Of a stretch of 64,000 nt of DNA, positions 27,251 to 34,505 are shown in pieces. Source of the DNA: an uncultured Coriobacteriaceae bacterium (GTDB lineage: Bacteria; Actinomycetota; Coriobacteriia; Coriobacteriales; Coriobacteriaceae); the NCBI GenBank assembly GCA_944319885.1, contig CALUFC010000005.1, forward strand, positions 1 through 64,000. The letters are read 5' to 3'. Both the position numbers and the translations under genes were made by a program. The notes beneath the pieces are model-generated. The model was not told the DNA's origin. It worked only from the letters and a program-made list of their open reading frames with translations, and did not search any database. Numbering within the stretch: position 1 is the first letter of the stretch; each line of letters begins with the position of its first letter.

Positions 27251-28249
27251 ATGGTTACATTCGACGAGCAGGCCATTCTCGACAACGGCGCCTATATCTA
27301 CGCACAGCGCGCCGAGATCGAGCGCATCGCCGATGCGGTCTGCGAGCAGGGCTTCGATTCCATCTACTTCACGTCGTCGGGCGGTTCGCTCGCCATGATG
27401 CAGCCTTTCGATTACATGATTTCGGTGATGTCGGACATCCCGGTGCAGTCGCAGATCTCCGCCGACCTGCTCACCGCGGGCAACCGTCGCATCGGCAAGG
27501 GCACGCTTGCGTTCATGGCATCGAAATCGGGTGACACGAAAGAGACGGTCGCCGCGGCGCGCAAGGTGAAAGAGGCCGGTTGCACCATTATCTCCACGCT
27601 GGGGAAGGACGGCTCTCCGCTCGGTGATCTTTCCGATTACGGTGTCGTGTACAAGAGCGGTCGCCCTATGGAGCTCGTGCTGTACCTGCTGATTGGCAAG
27701 ATCTTGAAGAACAAGGGCTTCTTCGATGATTACGATCGTTTTGCCGACGAGCTCGTGAACCTACCCGCGGCGCTCGTCTCGGTGGGGAAGGCCGCCGACG
27801 AGATGGCGCGCGCCTATGCACTCAAGCATCAGAACGATCCGTATCAGATCTGGATCGGCTCGGGCAATCTGTGGGGACCCACCTACTCGTTCGCCATGTG
27901 CGTACTCGAGGAGTCGCAGTGGCTGCGCACCAAGTCGGTGAGCTCACCTGAGTTCTTCCATGGTACGATCGAGCTCGTCGAGCCCGGTGTGTGCGTGGCA
28001 CTTACCATGACCGAGGCGGAAACGCGTCCGCTCGACGAGCGCGTCAAGCGGTTCTGCACGCAGTACGCCGACGATTTCACCGTGTTCGACACGAAGGATT
28101 ACGAGCTTCCCGGTATCAGTGATGAATTCCGTTGGATGCTCTCACCTGTTGTCATCAACGCCGTCCTCTCGCGCGTGAGCAAGAACTTCGAGCAGATTCG
28201 CAACCACTCGCTCGACATTCGCCGCTACTACCGCACAGTCGAGTACTAA
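27251..28249 (+). CDS. SIS-domain sugar-phosphate deglycase/isomerase (FrlB/GfrE-like), copy 1
   Basis: A 332-aa protein with two SIS folds. SSGGSLAMMQPFDY and ASKSGDTKETVAAARKVKEAGC are phosphosugar-binding loops; the C-terminal HGTIELVEPG and RRYYRTVEY match the fructoselysine-6-phosphate deglycase group (FrlB, GfrE, GfrF). Such enzymes split fructosamine-6-phosphates to glucose-6-phosphate and free amine or amino acid. Being directly behind a mannose-family PTS parallels the Salmonella gfr operon for glucoselysine. Exact substrate is inferred from context. AGAGGAATAGCT precedes the ATG. Confidence 0.8.
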   Translation: MVTFDEQAILDNGAYIYAQRAEIERIADAVCEQGFDSIYFTSSGGSLAMMQPFDYMISVMSDIPVQSQISADLLTAGNRRIGKGTLAFMASKSGDTKETVAAARKVKEAGCTIISTLGKDGSPLGDLSDYGVVYKSGRPMELVLYLLIGKILKNKGFFDDYDRFADELVNLPAALVSVGKAADEMARAYALKHQNDPYQIWIGSGNLWGPTYSFAMCVLEESQWLRTKSVSSPEFFHGTIELVEPGVCVALTMTEAETRPLDERVKRFCTQYADDFTVFDTKDYELPGISDEFRWMLSPVVINAVLSRVSKNFEQIRNHSLDIRRYYRTVEY

Positions 28250-28279
28250 TCATCGCGTGACGAGATGGGAGATACGGAG

Positions 28280-29143
28280 ATGAAGGTCGCGGGAATTGGT
28301 GACAACGTCATCGATCGCTATCTCAACAAGGGCGTCATGTACCCCGGCGGGAATGCCGTCAACGTTGCGGCTCATGCTGCTAGGCTGGGGGCAGAGGCCG
28401 CGTATCTTGGTGTCCTGGGCGACGACTTGGGCGGTGCGATCATCTCGGACGCACTCACCGCGCTGCATGTCGACCTATCGCACGCGCCCGTGCGTGCGGG
28501 CGCCACTACCAAGACCTGCGACATGAACGTCTTTGATGGCGAGCGTCAGGAGGTTGGCTACGATATCGGCTCGGCATGGGCGCACAAGGACGCCATCACG
28601 CAGGAAGACATCGCCTACCTGCGGGATTTCGATGCGGTGTTTACCAGCGTGAATGCGAAGCTGCAGGACGACGTCCACATGCTGCGCGATTGCTCCGGTG
28701 CTGTGGTGTACGACTTCTCAGTCAAGGAGAAGTACCGCACGCCTGCGTATTTCGATCTGGTATGCCCTACGACAACGCTTGGCTTGTTTTCTTGCTCCGG
28801 TGTTGTCGATGCCGATGTGCGCGCGCTGCTCCAGCGTGCTCATGATGCGGGGTGCCAGTATGCGCTTGCTACACGCGGTATGGCTGGCCCCATGCTCTTT
28901 GATGGTGTGTCGTGGTATACGGGAACCGTCAAGCATGTGGATGCGCTCGACACCATGGGAGCGGGAGATTCCTATATCACCGCCTTCGTGGTGAAGTGCC
29001 TCGATCTGGGATGGTCGAGGGATCGCGCACTCGATGCAGAGACCATTTCCACCGCCATGGCGTTCGCGGCAGATTATTCTGCTCAAAATTGCATGCGTGC
29101 CGGTGGGTTTGGCTTCGAACACCCGTTGCAGGACCTTCGATAA
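28280..29143 (+). CDS. PfkB-family sugar kinase, FrlD-like
   Basis: A 287-aa ribokinase-family kinase. The N-terminal GIGDNVIDRYLNKGVMYPGGNAVNVAAHAARLG is a close fit to FrlD (fructoselysine 6-kinase), and DTMGAGDSYITAF near residue 225 is the PfkB anion-hole and catalytic Asp motif. I choose ATG 28280 (GGAG 8 nt upstream) over ATG 28265. As the PTS already phosphorylates its substrate, a kinase here suggests a second entry route or dephosphorylated substrate. It is the last gene before a terminator. Confidence 0.82.
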   Translation: MKVAGIGDNVIDRYLNKGVMYPGGNAVNVAAHAARLGAEAAYLGVLGDDLGGAIISDALTALHVDLSHAPVRAGATTKTCDMNVFDGERQEVGYDIGSAWAHKDAITQEDIAYLRDFDAVFTSVNAKLQDDVHMLRDCSGAVVYDFSVKEKYRTPAYFDLVCPTTTLGLFSCSGVVDADVRALLQRAHDAGCQYALATRGMAGPMLFDGVSWYTGTVKHVDALDTMGAGDSYITAFVVKCLDLGWSRDRALDAETISTAMAFAADYSAQNCMRAGGFGFEHPLQDLR

Positions 29144-29147
29144 GCAT

Positions 29148-29183
29148 AGGGCCTGCCTCAAAACTCGGCAGGCCCTGTATTTT
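29148..29183 (+). terminator. Rho-independent terminator of the PTS operon
   Basis: A perfect 10-bp stem AGGGCCTGCC / GGCAGGCCCT (29148-29157, 29167-29176), 9-nt loop, then GTATTTT. It begins 5 bp after the kinase stop and separates the operon from the second SIS gene. Confidence 0.85.
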
Positions 29184-29187
29184 GGTC

Positions 29188-29212
29188 TATAATGTACTAA
29201 TACGTAATGTTA
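29188..29212. promoter_or_regulatory. Promoter and GntR operator-like site of the second SIS gene
   Basis: TATAAT at 29188-29193 is followed 4 bp later by TAATACGTAATG, aligning with TATAAT-N4-TATAACGTATTG before the first GntR gene. The arrangement suggests that one repressor covers both promoters, so this gene belongs to the same regulon although it is transcribed separately. Confidence 0.6.
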
Positions 29213-29260
29213 CAATAACGAAAACGCCGAGATGCATCGGCATGATGGAAAGGATGAACC

Positions 29261-30295
29261 ATGTTCAACTTTGATGAGCCCCGCTACGAGAAGGTTGTCA
29301 GCGACGCGCTCGCGCTTCGTCCCCAGATCGAGGCGGCGGTCGATGAGGTGTGTCGCGACGGTTACTCCAACATCTTCTTCATTGGCTGCGGTGGCACGTG
29401 GGCGCACACCCTGCCGATGAAGTACTGGGTCGACACGACGACCGCCGACATCGATGTGCATTGCGAGATCGCGGCCGAGTTCCTCGCATGTCCGCCCAAG
29501 ACGTTTAACAAGGATTCCGTCTGCGTGTTCTCCACCCGTACCGGCACCACGCCCGAGATCATCGAGGCAGCCAAGTTCTGCCAGGAGCACGGCGCCCGCA
29601 CGCTCATGTATGTCTCCAACGACAACACCCCGGCGACCGAGTATGCGAACTACAAGTTCTTCAGCTTCGCTGAGGACGATGTACTCTGCGAGGCCATCTA
29701 CACCTACCAGATCACGCTGGTCGCCCGCTTCCTCAAGAACGCCGGCGCATTCCCCGCGTACGACACCTTCATGGAGGAGTTCGGTCAGATCGCGCCATAT
29801 CTGCTCAAGGCGAAGGAGGCCCAGGACGATCGCTGCGCCAAGATGGCCGAGGACTTCAAGGACATCGATTATCACATGGTGATCGGCTCGGGCATGCTGT
29901 GGGGCGAGGCGTACGACTACGCCATGTGCATCCTCGAGGAGATGCAGTGGCTCAAGACCAAGTCCATCCATGCGGCCGAGTTCTTCCACGGCACCATCGA
30001 GCTGTGCGAGGAGGGCACGAGCCTCATCATGCTTTACGGCGAGGATGATACCCGCAAGCTCATGGATCGCGTCGACAACTTCACGCACATGCTCGCTGAT
30101 GAGAAGGATGTTCACGTGCGCGTGAACAAGTTCGATACCGCGGAGGTCGAGCTGCCCTTCAGCGACCCAGAGTTCCGCAAGATTGTCTCTCCGATGGTCA
30201 TCTACACCATCACCGAGCGTCTGAGCTGTCACCTCGAGGCCGTGCGCAACCATCCGCTCACGGTTCGCCGCTACTATCACCAGATGAACTACTAA
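29261..30295 (+). CDS. SIS-domain sugar-phosphate deglycase/isomerase (FrlB/GfrF-like), copy 2
   Basis: 344 aa, related to the SIS protein at 27251 but clearly diverged. Phosphosugar loops are FIGCGGTWAHTLPMKYW and STRTGTTPEIIEAAKF; the C-terminal EFFHGTIELCEEG and RRYYHQMNY match the deglycase group. In Salmonella gfr, two deglycases act on the phosphates of fructoselysine and glucoselysine, so two paralogues here may split two related substrates. It has its own promoter with the shared operator motif. AAAGGATGAACC precedes the ATG. Confidence 0.8.
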   Translation: MFNFDEPRYEKVVSDALALRPQIEAAVDEVCRDGYSNIFFIGCGGTWAHTLPMKYWVDTTTADIDVHCEIAAEFLACPPKTFNKDSVCVFSTRTGTTPEIIEAAKFCQEHGARTLMYVSNDNTPATEYANYKFFSFAEDDVLCEAIYTYQITLVARFLKNAGAFPAYDTFMEEFGQIAPYLLKAKEAQDDRCAKMAEDFKDIDYHMVIGSGMLWGEAYDYAMCILEEMQWLKTKSIHAAEFFHGTIELCEEGTSLIMLYGEDDTRKLMDRVDNFTHMLADEKDVHVRVNKFDTAEVELPFSDPEFRKIVSPMVIYTITERLSCHLEAVRNHPLTVRRYYHQMNY

Positions 30296-30322
30296 GACAA
30301 CCTCCCTCTTTCCCTTGCCCTG

Positions 30323-30354
30323 GCGGGTGCGGCTGTTCGGGCGGCCGCACCCGC
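30323..30354 (+). terminator. Strong hairpin between second SIS gene and HAD gene
   Basis: A perfect 11-bp GC stem GCGGGTGCGGC / GCCGCACCCGC (30323-30333, 30344-30354) with a 10-nt loop. The tail TCCGTTCG is not a clear T-run, so it may be a weak terminator or a processing structure. Confidence 0.5.
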
Positions 30355-30389
30355 TCCGTTCGCAGGGATCGCGTATGCAAGGAGATCGC

Positions 30390-31226
30390 ATGCCCATCAA
30401 GGCCATCGCGCTCGATATCGACGGAACGCTTACGAACGACGAAAAAGTTGTGACACCGCGCACGCGCGAGGTCTTGCTTGCGGCGCAACGCATGGGCATC
30501 ACGCTTATATTGGCGTCGGGAAGGCCCATCCAAGGGCTTCGCCGCCTTGCGCGCGAGCTCGAGCTCGATCGCTATCACGGTCTGCTCGTCGCTTACAACG
30601 GCGCGGAGGTTCGCGATGCCGCATCGGGCGAGCTGCTGTTCACCAAGGCGATCTCGGTGGGGCTGTCGCATGCCGTGCTCGAGCATATGAAAAGTTTCGA
30701 CGTGATTCCGATGCTGGTCGATGGAGATCGGCTCGTCGTCGAGGATGCCTACCGGTGCACGATTGAACATCGCGGGCTGCCGAAGAATATCATCAAGTAC
30801 GAGCGGGATGCGTGTGATTTGCGCGTGTACGAGGTGCGTTCGCTGCGGAAGTGGTGCACCACGCCGCAGAGCAAAATCTTGACAGCGGGTACCGATACCT
30901 ATCTGCAAGAATACAGCCAGCTCATGGCCTTGCCGTTCAAGTCGACGCTGAGCTGCATGTTCACGGCGGACTTTTACTTCGAGTTTACGGCGCGCGGCGT
31001 CGATAAGGGCGCGGCGCTTCGCGGCGCGCTGCCGAGGCGCGGCATCGAGCCGTCGGAGTTGGTGGCGTTCGGCGACGGCGAGAACGATATTTCCATGCTC
31101 ACGTTCGCCGGCACAGGCGTTGCCATGGGCAACGCACGGCAAGATGTCATCGATGCTGCCGATTTGGTGACAGCTTCGAACAACGACGACGGCATCGCGC
31201 TGGCCCTCGAGCGCCTGCTCTCTTGA
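30390..31226 (+). CDS. HAD-superfamily (Cof-type) sugar phosphatase
   Basis: A 278-aa Cof/YbiV-type HAD hydrolase. Motif I is ALDIDGTLTND (nucleophile Asp 9), motif II ILASGRP, and motif IV FGDGENDISML; the large cap in between is type C2. Such enzymes dephosphorylate sugar phosphates or related metabolites, often as detoxifiers. The start is fixed by AAGGAG 5 nt upstream. It lies downstream of the catabolic island; a functional link is possible but not shown. Confidence 0.9.
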   Translation: MPIKAIALDIDGTLTNDEKVVTPRTREVLLAAQRMGITLILASGRPIQGLRRLARELELDRYHGLLVAYNGAEVRDAASGELLFTKAISVGLSHAVLEHMKSFDVIPMLVDGDRLVVEDAYRCTIEHRGLPKNIIKYERDACDLRVYEVRSLRKWCTTPQSKILTAGTDTYLQEYSQLMALPFKSTLSCMFTADFYFEFTARGVDKGAALRGALPRRGIEPSELVAFGDGENDISMLTFAGTGVAMGNARQDVIDAADLVTASNNDDGIALALERLLS

Positions 31227-31343
31227 TGGCGGTCATGAATCTTTTCAATTTGCTGTTGTTCGTATGATCGTACTTACGTAAGCTAGAGCGGGCATCGGCG
31301 TTGCGGTATGGCCGGTGCAGGTTCTCGTTGAGGAGGAAGTCCC

Positions 31344-32036
31344 ATGGCTCAGCCGTTTCCCTTTCAGGCCGTCATCTCGGATATGGACGGCGTGATCGTC
31401 GATACCGAGATGCAGTATTGGAGAGAGCTGCGAGCATTTGCCGCGGACAAGCATCTCAACGTAACCGTGGAGGAGCTCAACGCGCAGGTGGGCATGTCGC
31501 ATCGCGACTTCCAGCACATGCTCAAGCGCTGGCTTGACGAAGCGGGCTATCCTGTTGATTCCTACGATGATGCCGAGGCTGTCTTTAACGAATGGGTTCA
31601 GGATAAGCCGCGCAATTTTGCCGACCTGCTCAATCCGGGTGCGCGCGAGACCATCGATGCACTCAAGAATCGCGGCGTGCGCGTGGCGCTCGCATCGTCC
31701 TCGCCGATGAATAACATCATGGAAGTGCTCGGGGCGTGCGGGCTCGAGAACGAGTTCGAGGTTATCGTTTCAGGCGAGCAGTTCCATCAGAGTAAGCCCA
31801 ATCCCGAAATCTACCTGCACACGCTTGACGTGCTCGGCCTTCCTGCGAGCGCGTGCTGCTGCATCGAGGACTCCGTCCCGGGCATCACGGCGGGCAAGCG
31901 CGCCGGGCTCACCGTGATTGCCAAGCGTGAGGAGCGTTTCGGGTTCTCGCAGGCTGCGGCTGATGTGATTGTCGACACGCTGCCCGACATCCTCACCGTC
32001 GGCGACAAATTGGGGGCAGGTCGCATCTTGTCATAA
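31344..32036 (+). CDS. HAD hydrolase, beta-phosphoglucomutase/phosphatase type
   Basis: A 230-aa HAD subfamily IA protein. Motif I is VISDMDGVIVDTEMQYW, motif II ALASSSPMNNIMEVL, the Lys is in SKPNPEIYL, and motif IV CCIEDSVPGITAGKRAGL. These match beta-phosphoglucomutase-like enzymes and sugar phosphatases; the second Asp of motif I is present, so either activity is possible. The helical cap follows motif I. GAGGAGGAAGTCCC precedes the ATG. Convergent with tatD, with a 6-nt overlap at the 3' ends. Confidence 0.88.
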   Translation: MAQPFPFQAVISDMDGVIVDTEMQYWRELRAFAADKHLNVTVEELNAQVGMSHRDFQHMLKRWLDEAGYPVDSYDDAEAVFNEWVQDKPRNFADLLNPGARETIDALKNRGVRVALASSSPMNNIMEVLGACGLENEFEVIVSGEQFHQSKPNPEIYLHTLDVLGLPASACCCIEDSVPGITAGKRAGLTVIAKREERFGFSQAAADVIVDTLPDILTVGDKLGAGRILS

Positions 32037-32873
32037 CGACGAGGGCGCGTTTGTTGTCATGATGCTCGCGTGACGCGATTCGACGTGCCCCTCGTGCATC
32101 AGAAGCTCGAAAGCATGTTCCGATGTAGCTTCGATTACGCGCTGCACGGGAATGCCTTTAATGTGCGCGATGCCCTCGGCTGCCGTTATGAGCGAGCGCT
32201 CGAGCGCCTCGGTGCTATACGGCGCATCGAGACCGGGCGGGGCATCCGTTTCGAGCAGCAGACGGTCCAGCGGGAGCTGGCGGGCATACTCGCGACCGCG
32301 CCTCGTGGTAAGCATGTGCTCGTTGATAGAGAAGCGGCATCCATGTTGCCGTGCCCGTGCGAGCTCGTCTGATGTGCCGCTAAACCAATGGAAGATGCAG
32401 ATCGTGTTGGCCCCAGCGTCCAAGATGCCGTTGGCTTTTAGGACATCGAGCACTGCTGTGGCCGACTGAACAGCATGGAGGGAGATGACGCGGCGGGGGA
32501 GCGGGTTCGCTGCGATGGCGGCGATGATCTGCTCAAAGGCGGCAACCTGGCGTTCCTCGGTGTTGGCGCCGCGCCGCCCGAAGTCGATCCCCACCTCGCC
32601 CACGAAGGCCGAGCGAGCGGCGAGCTCGGCGGCAAGCGCAATATCGGCATCACCGCACGTGCCATCCGCAAGCCACCAAGGGTGCAGGCCAACGCCTATG
32701 CGCACGTTCGGCGCGTCGCCGAGCAGCTTCGCGGCCTTGAGGGCATCTGCAGGCGTAACCGTGGTATCGAAGATGGCGATATCACGCGCCGCAGCGTCTT
32801 GCGTGACCTCAAGCGCGTTTGCCATGCGGTCAAGGTGGCAGTGCATGTCGATGAGACGATAGGGGTGCGCCAT
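32031..32873 (-). CDS. TatD-family metal-dependent hydrolase
   Basis: About 280 aa, a TIM-barrel deoxyribonuclease-like hydrolase. Metal ligands are IDMHCHLDRM, the Glu in VGEVGIDFGRR, and ETDAPPG near the end. I take ATG 32873, which begins 5 nt after the stop of the ThiF gene with GGGTGA upstream, so translation is likely coupled; a GTG at 32900 would overlap the ThiF gene. Family members have been assigned DNase and D-aminoacyl-tRNA deacylase activities; the function here is not determined. Confidence 0.87.
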   Translation of the reverse strand: MAHPYRLIDMHCHLDRMANALEVTQDAAARDIAIFDTTVTPADALKAAKLLGDAPNVRIGVGLHPWWLADGTCGDADIALAAELAARSAFVGEVGIDFGRRGANTEERQVAAFEQIIAAIAANPLPRRVISLHAVQSATAVLDVLKANGILDAGANTICIFHWFSGTSDELARARQHGCRFSINEHMLTTRRGREYARQLPLDRLLLETDAPPGLDAPYSTEALERSLITAAEGIAHIKGIPVQRVIEATSEHAFELLMHEGHVESRHASIMTTNAPSSL

Positions 32874-32878
32874 AGCTA

Positions 32879-33685
32879 TCACCCGGTTGTTGTTTCGCAC
32901 GGATTCTGTTCGGGGCCCCAGCTGCGCTCAACAAGCCGGCGGATAACATGGCCTGCAATCATCTGGCCCATGATGGGCGGCAGATAGGAGACGGTGCCGA
33001 GCGTCGGGCGCTGCGATGGGGCGCCGTCGACAGGCCTTAGCCTGTTTCCAATGTGCCGCGGCGGCTCCGTCGAGGAGAGCACCTCGAGTTTGCGGATGCC
33101 GCGCTTGCGGCATTCCTTGCGCATGACGCGGGCGAGCGCATCGTGCGACGTCTCCGCAATGTCGCAGATGCGCAGCTGCGAGGGATCGATTTTGCCCGCC
33201 CCGCCCATGCTCGAGATGAGTGGTACGCCGGCACGCTCAGCCCACGCGGCGATGGCGAGCTTCGTCGAGACGGTATCGATGGCGTCGACGATGTAGTCGA
33301 TGCGCCCGCCCGTCGCGCTTGCAATCTCATCGAGCAGGTTCTCGGCGTCATCGGGGAGCGCGAACCGGTCGTATGGCGTAACGTGCGCGGCGGGATTGAT
33401 GGCGAGGATCATCTCGCGCATGACCTCGACCTTGCGGCGCCCTACGGTTGTGGTGAAGGCGATCGCCTGGCGGTTGATGTTGCTCGGCGCCACTTCGTCG
33501 CCATCGACGATGACAAGCGTTCCCACGCCGCCGCGCGTAAGCGACTCGATGCAGTTCGAGCCTACGCCTCCGCAACCGAAGACCACGACCGACGAGGCGC
33601 GCAAGCGCGCTACGCCGGCTTCTCCCCATACAAGCTCGAGGCGCGATGTGGGCGATTCAGCTGTTGTGGAATGTGTGCTCGGCAT
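32879..33685 (-). CDS. ThiF/E1-like protein, probable tRNA t6A dehydratase (TcdA type)
   Basis: A 268-aa E1-like adenylating enzyme. ATP-binding GCGGVGSNCIESLTRGGVGTLVIVDGDEVAPSNINRQ is intact, as is the DAIDTVSTKLA loop. The organisation without the second sulfur-transfer domain fits TcdA (CsdL), which makes cyclic t6A in ANN-decoding tRNAs. The close linkage to tatD may reflect a tRNA/translation quality role, but this is inference. The start is ATG at 33685. Confidence 0.85.
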   Translation of the reverse strand: MPSTHSTTAESPTSRLELVWGEAGVARLRASSVVVFGCGGVGSNCIESLTRGGVGTLVIVDGDEVAPSNINRQAIAFTTTVGRRKVEVMREMILAINPAAHVTPYDRFALPDDAENLLDEIASATGGRIDYIVDAIDTVSTKLAIAAWAERAGVPLISSMGGAGKIDPSQLRICDIAETSHDALARVMRKECRKRGIRKLEVLSSTEPPRHIGNRLRPVDGAPSQRPTLGTVSYLPPIMGQMIAGHVIRRLVERSWGPEQNPCETTTG

Positions 33686-33749
33686 AGGGCCCTCTCACTG
33701 GAAACCGTAATGGTATCTTGCATTGTAATCGAGGTGGCGGCGGGCGTAT

Positions 33750-34127
33750 TCAAGAGCTAGGCGCTGCGGTAGCGTTTCGCGCGGCAAGGTAGATCAGGCC
33801 GCCGAGCACGTACATGCAGGCATCGATGATGTCCCCCGTGCTGTGCGGAAACGCGAGGGGTGCGAGAACCTCCCAGCTCACGCAGCAAATCGCCGAAAGG
33901 CACAGCGAGGTGGGAAGTGAAACAATGAGTTCGCGCTTGGCGACGATCCGCGCAAGGACATTCACATACGCGGGAAAGATGATACCGCCGCAAAGATCGC
34001 CCAGATGGTAATGGGCAAAGGCATAGGGAAGAAACGCGTCAAAGGAGAAAAGCCAGCGATTGACGGCATAGACGCCGATCGCCAGAAGAACGACAAGCCC
34101 ATCGAGGCGTAGGCGCATGCGGCGCAT
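33750..34127 (-). CDS. Small VanZ-like integral membrane protein, hypothetical
   Basis: A 125-aa protein with four hydrophobic segments (about residues 9-27, 44-60, 70-92 and 104-118). The HSTGDIIDACMYVLGGLIY end resembles VanZ and related membrane proteins, but I do not recognise a clear family. The ATG at 34127 has no ribosome site; it lies 1 nt after the stop of the 30-aa ORF at 34129-34221, suggesting that translation depends on that upstream ORF. Longer frames upstream are unlikely. Confidence 0.6.
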   Translation of the reverse strand: MRRMRLRLDGLVVLLAIGVYAVNRWLFSFDAFLPYAFAHYHLGDLCGGIIFPAYVNVLARIVAKRELIVSLPTSLCLSAICCVSWEVLAPLAFPHSTGDIIDACMYVLGGLIYLAARNATAAPSS

Positions 34128-34128
34128 A

Positions 34129-34221
34129 CTAGAAGCAGAAGGAGAACATGATAAGCCCGAGCGCCACGCCGCACGCGATGATGAGGATTTGTGCACAACC
34201 GCCATTGCATGTGGGAACCAT
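34129..34221 (-). CDS. Very small (30-aa) cysteine-containing membrane peptide
   Basis: ATG at 34221 has GGAAG 8 nt upstream. The peptide begins MVPTCNGGCAQ and continues with a hydrophobic helix (ILIIACGVALGLIM) to FSFCF. It ends 1 nt before the start of the 125-aa membrane protein gene, on the same strand. The good ribosome site, the helix and the tight spacing together argue for a real gene. No homologue is recognised. Confidence 0.45.
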   Translation of the reverse strand: MVPTCNGGCAQILIIACGVALGLIMFSFCF

Positions 34222-34505
34222 ATACAACACTTCCGTTCTTCGTGCTGGAGACTCATTCAATCATTGTATCTGACCGGGTAAGCCAACGAGCGTACTGTCT
34301 GTCGATTCGCCATCGACAAAGATTGCCTCAATATCTGATCACCAAGGAGAGGGTTCTTGAGCGGTCGCTTTCAGGGCCACGTGCTTTGTGTGGGTCCTTT
34401 CGAGGAGTGCGTCTTCGCGGCCTTTTCGTTGTGCTGTGCGCGTGAATCCATATAGACTAGAGCGGAGTCAACGGCGCTTTTGCGCCCCTGCATAAGGAGT
34501 TATTC
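34222..34505 (+). promoter_or_regulatory. ettA leader region with candidate short ORF
   Basis: This non-coding gap holds a possible leader ORF at 34357-34455: a TTG start behind AAGGAGAGGG, 32 codons, stop TAG. A small hairpin GGCGC-TTTT-GCGCC (34473-34486) lies between its stop and the ettA ribosome site (AAGGAG at about 34494). ABC-F genes are often controlled by translated leaders, so attenuation is conceivable. The ORF could equally be chance. Confidence 0.3.

Noticed and set aside
22980-30295. Mobile genomic island boundary
   Set aside because: No integrase, tRNA gene or direct repeats are visible at its edges, and base composition looks like the surroundings by eye.
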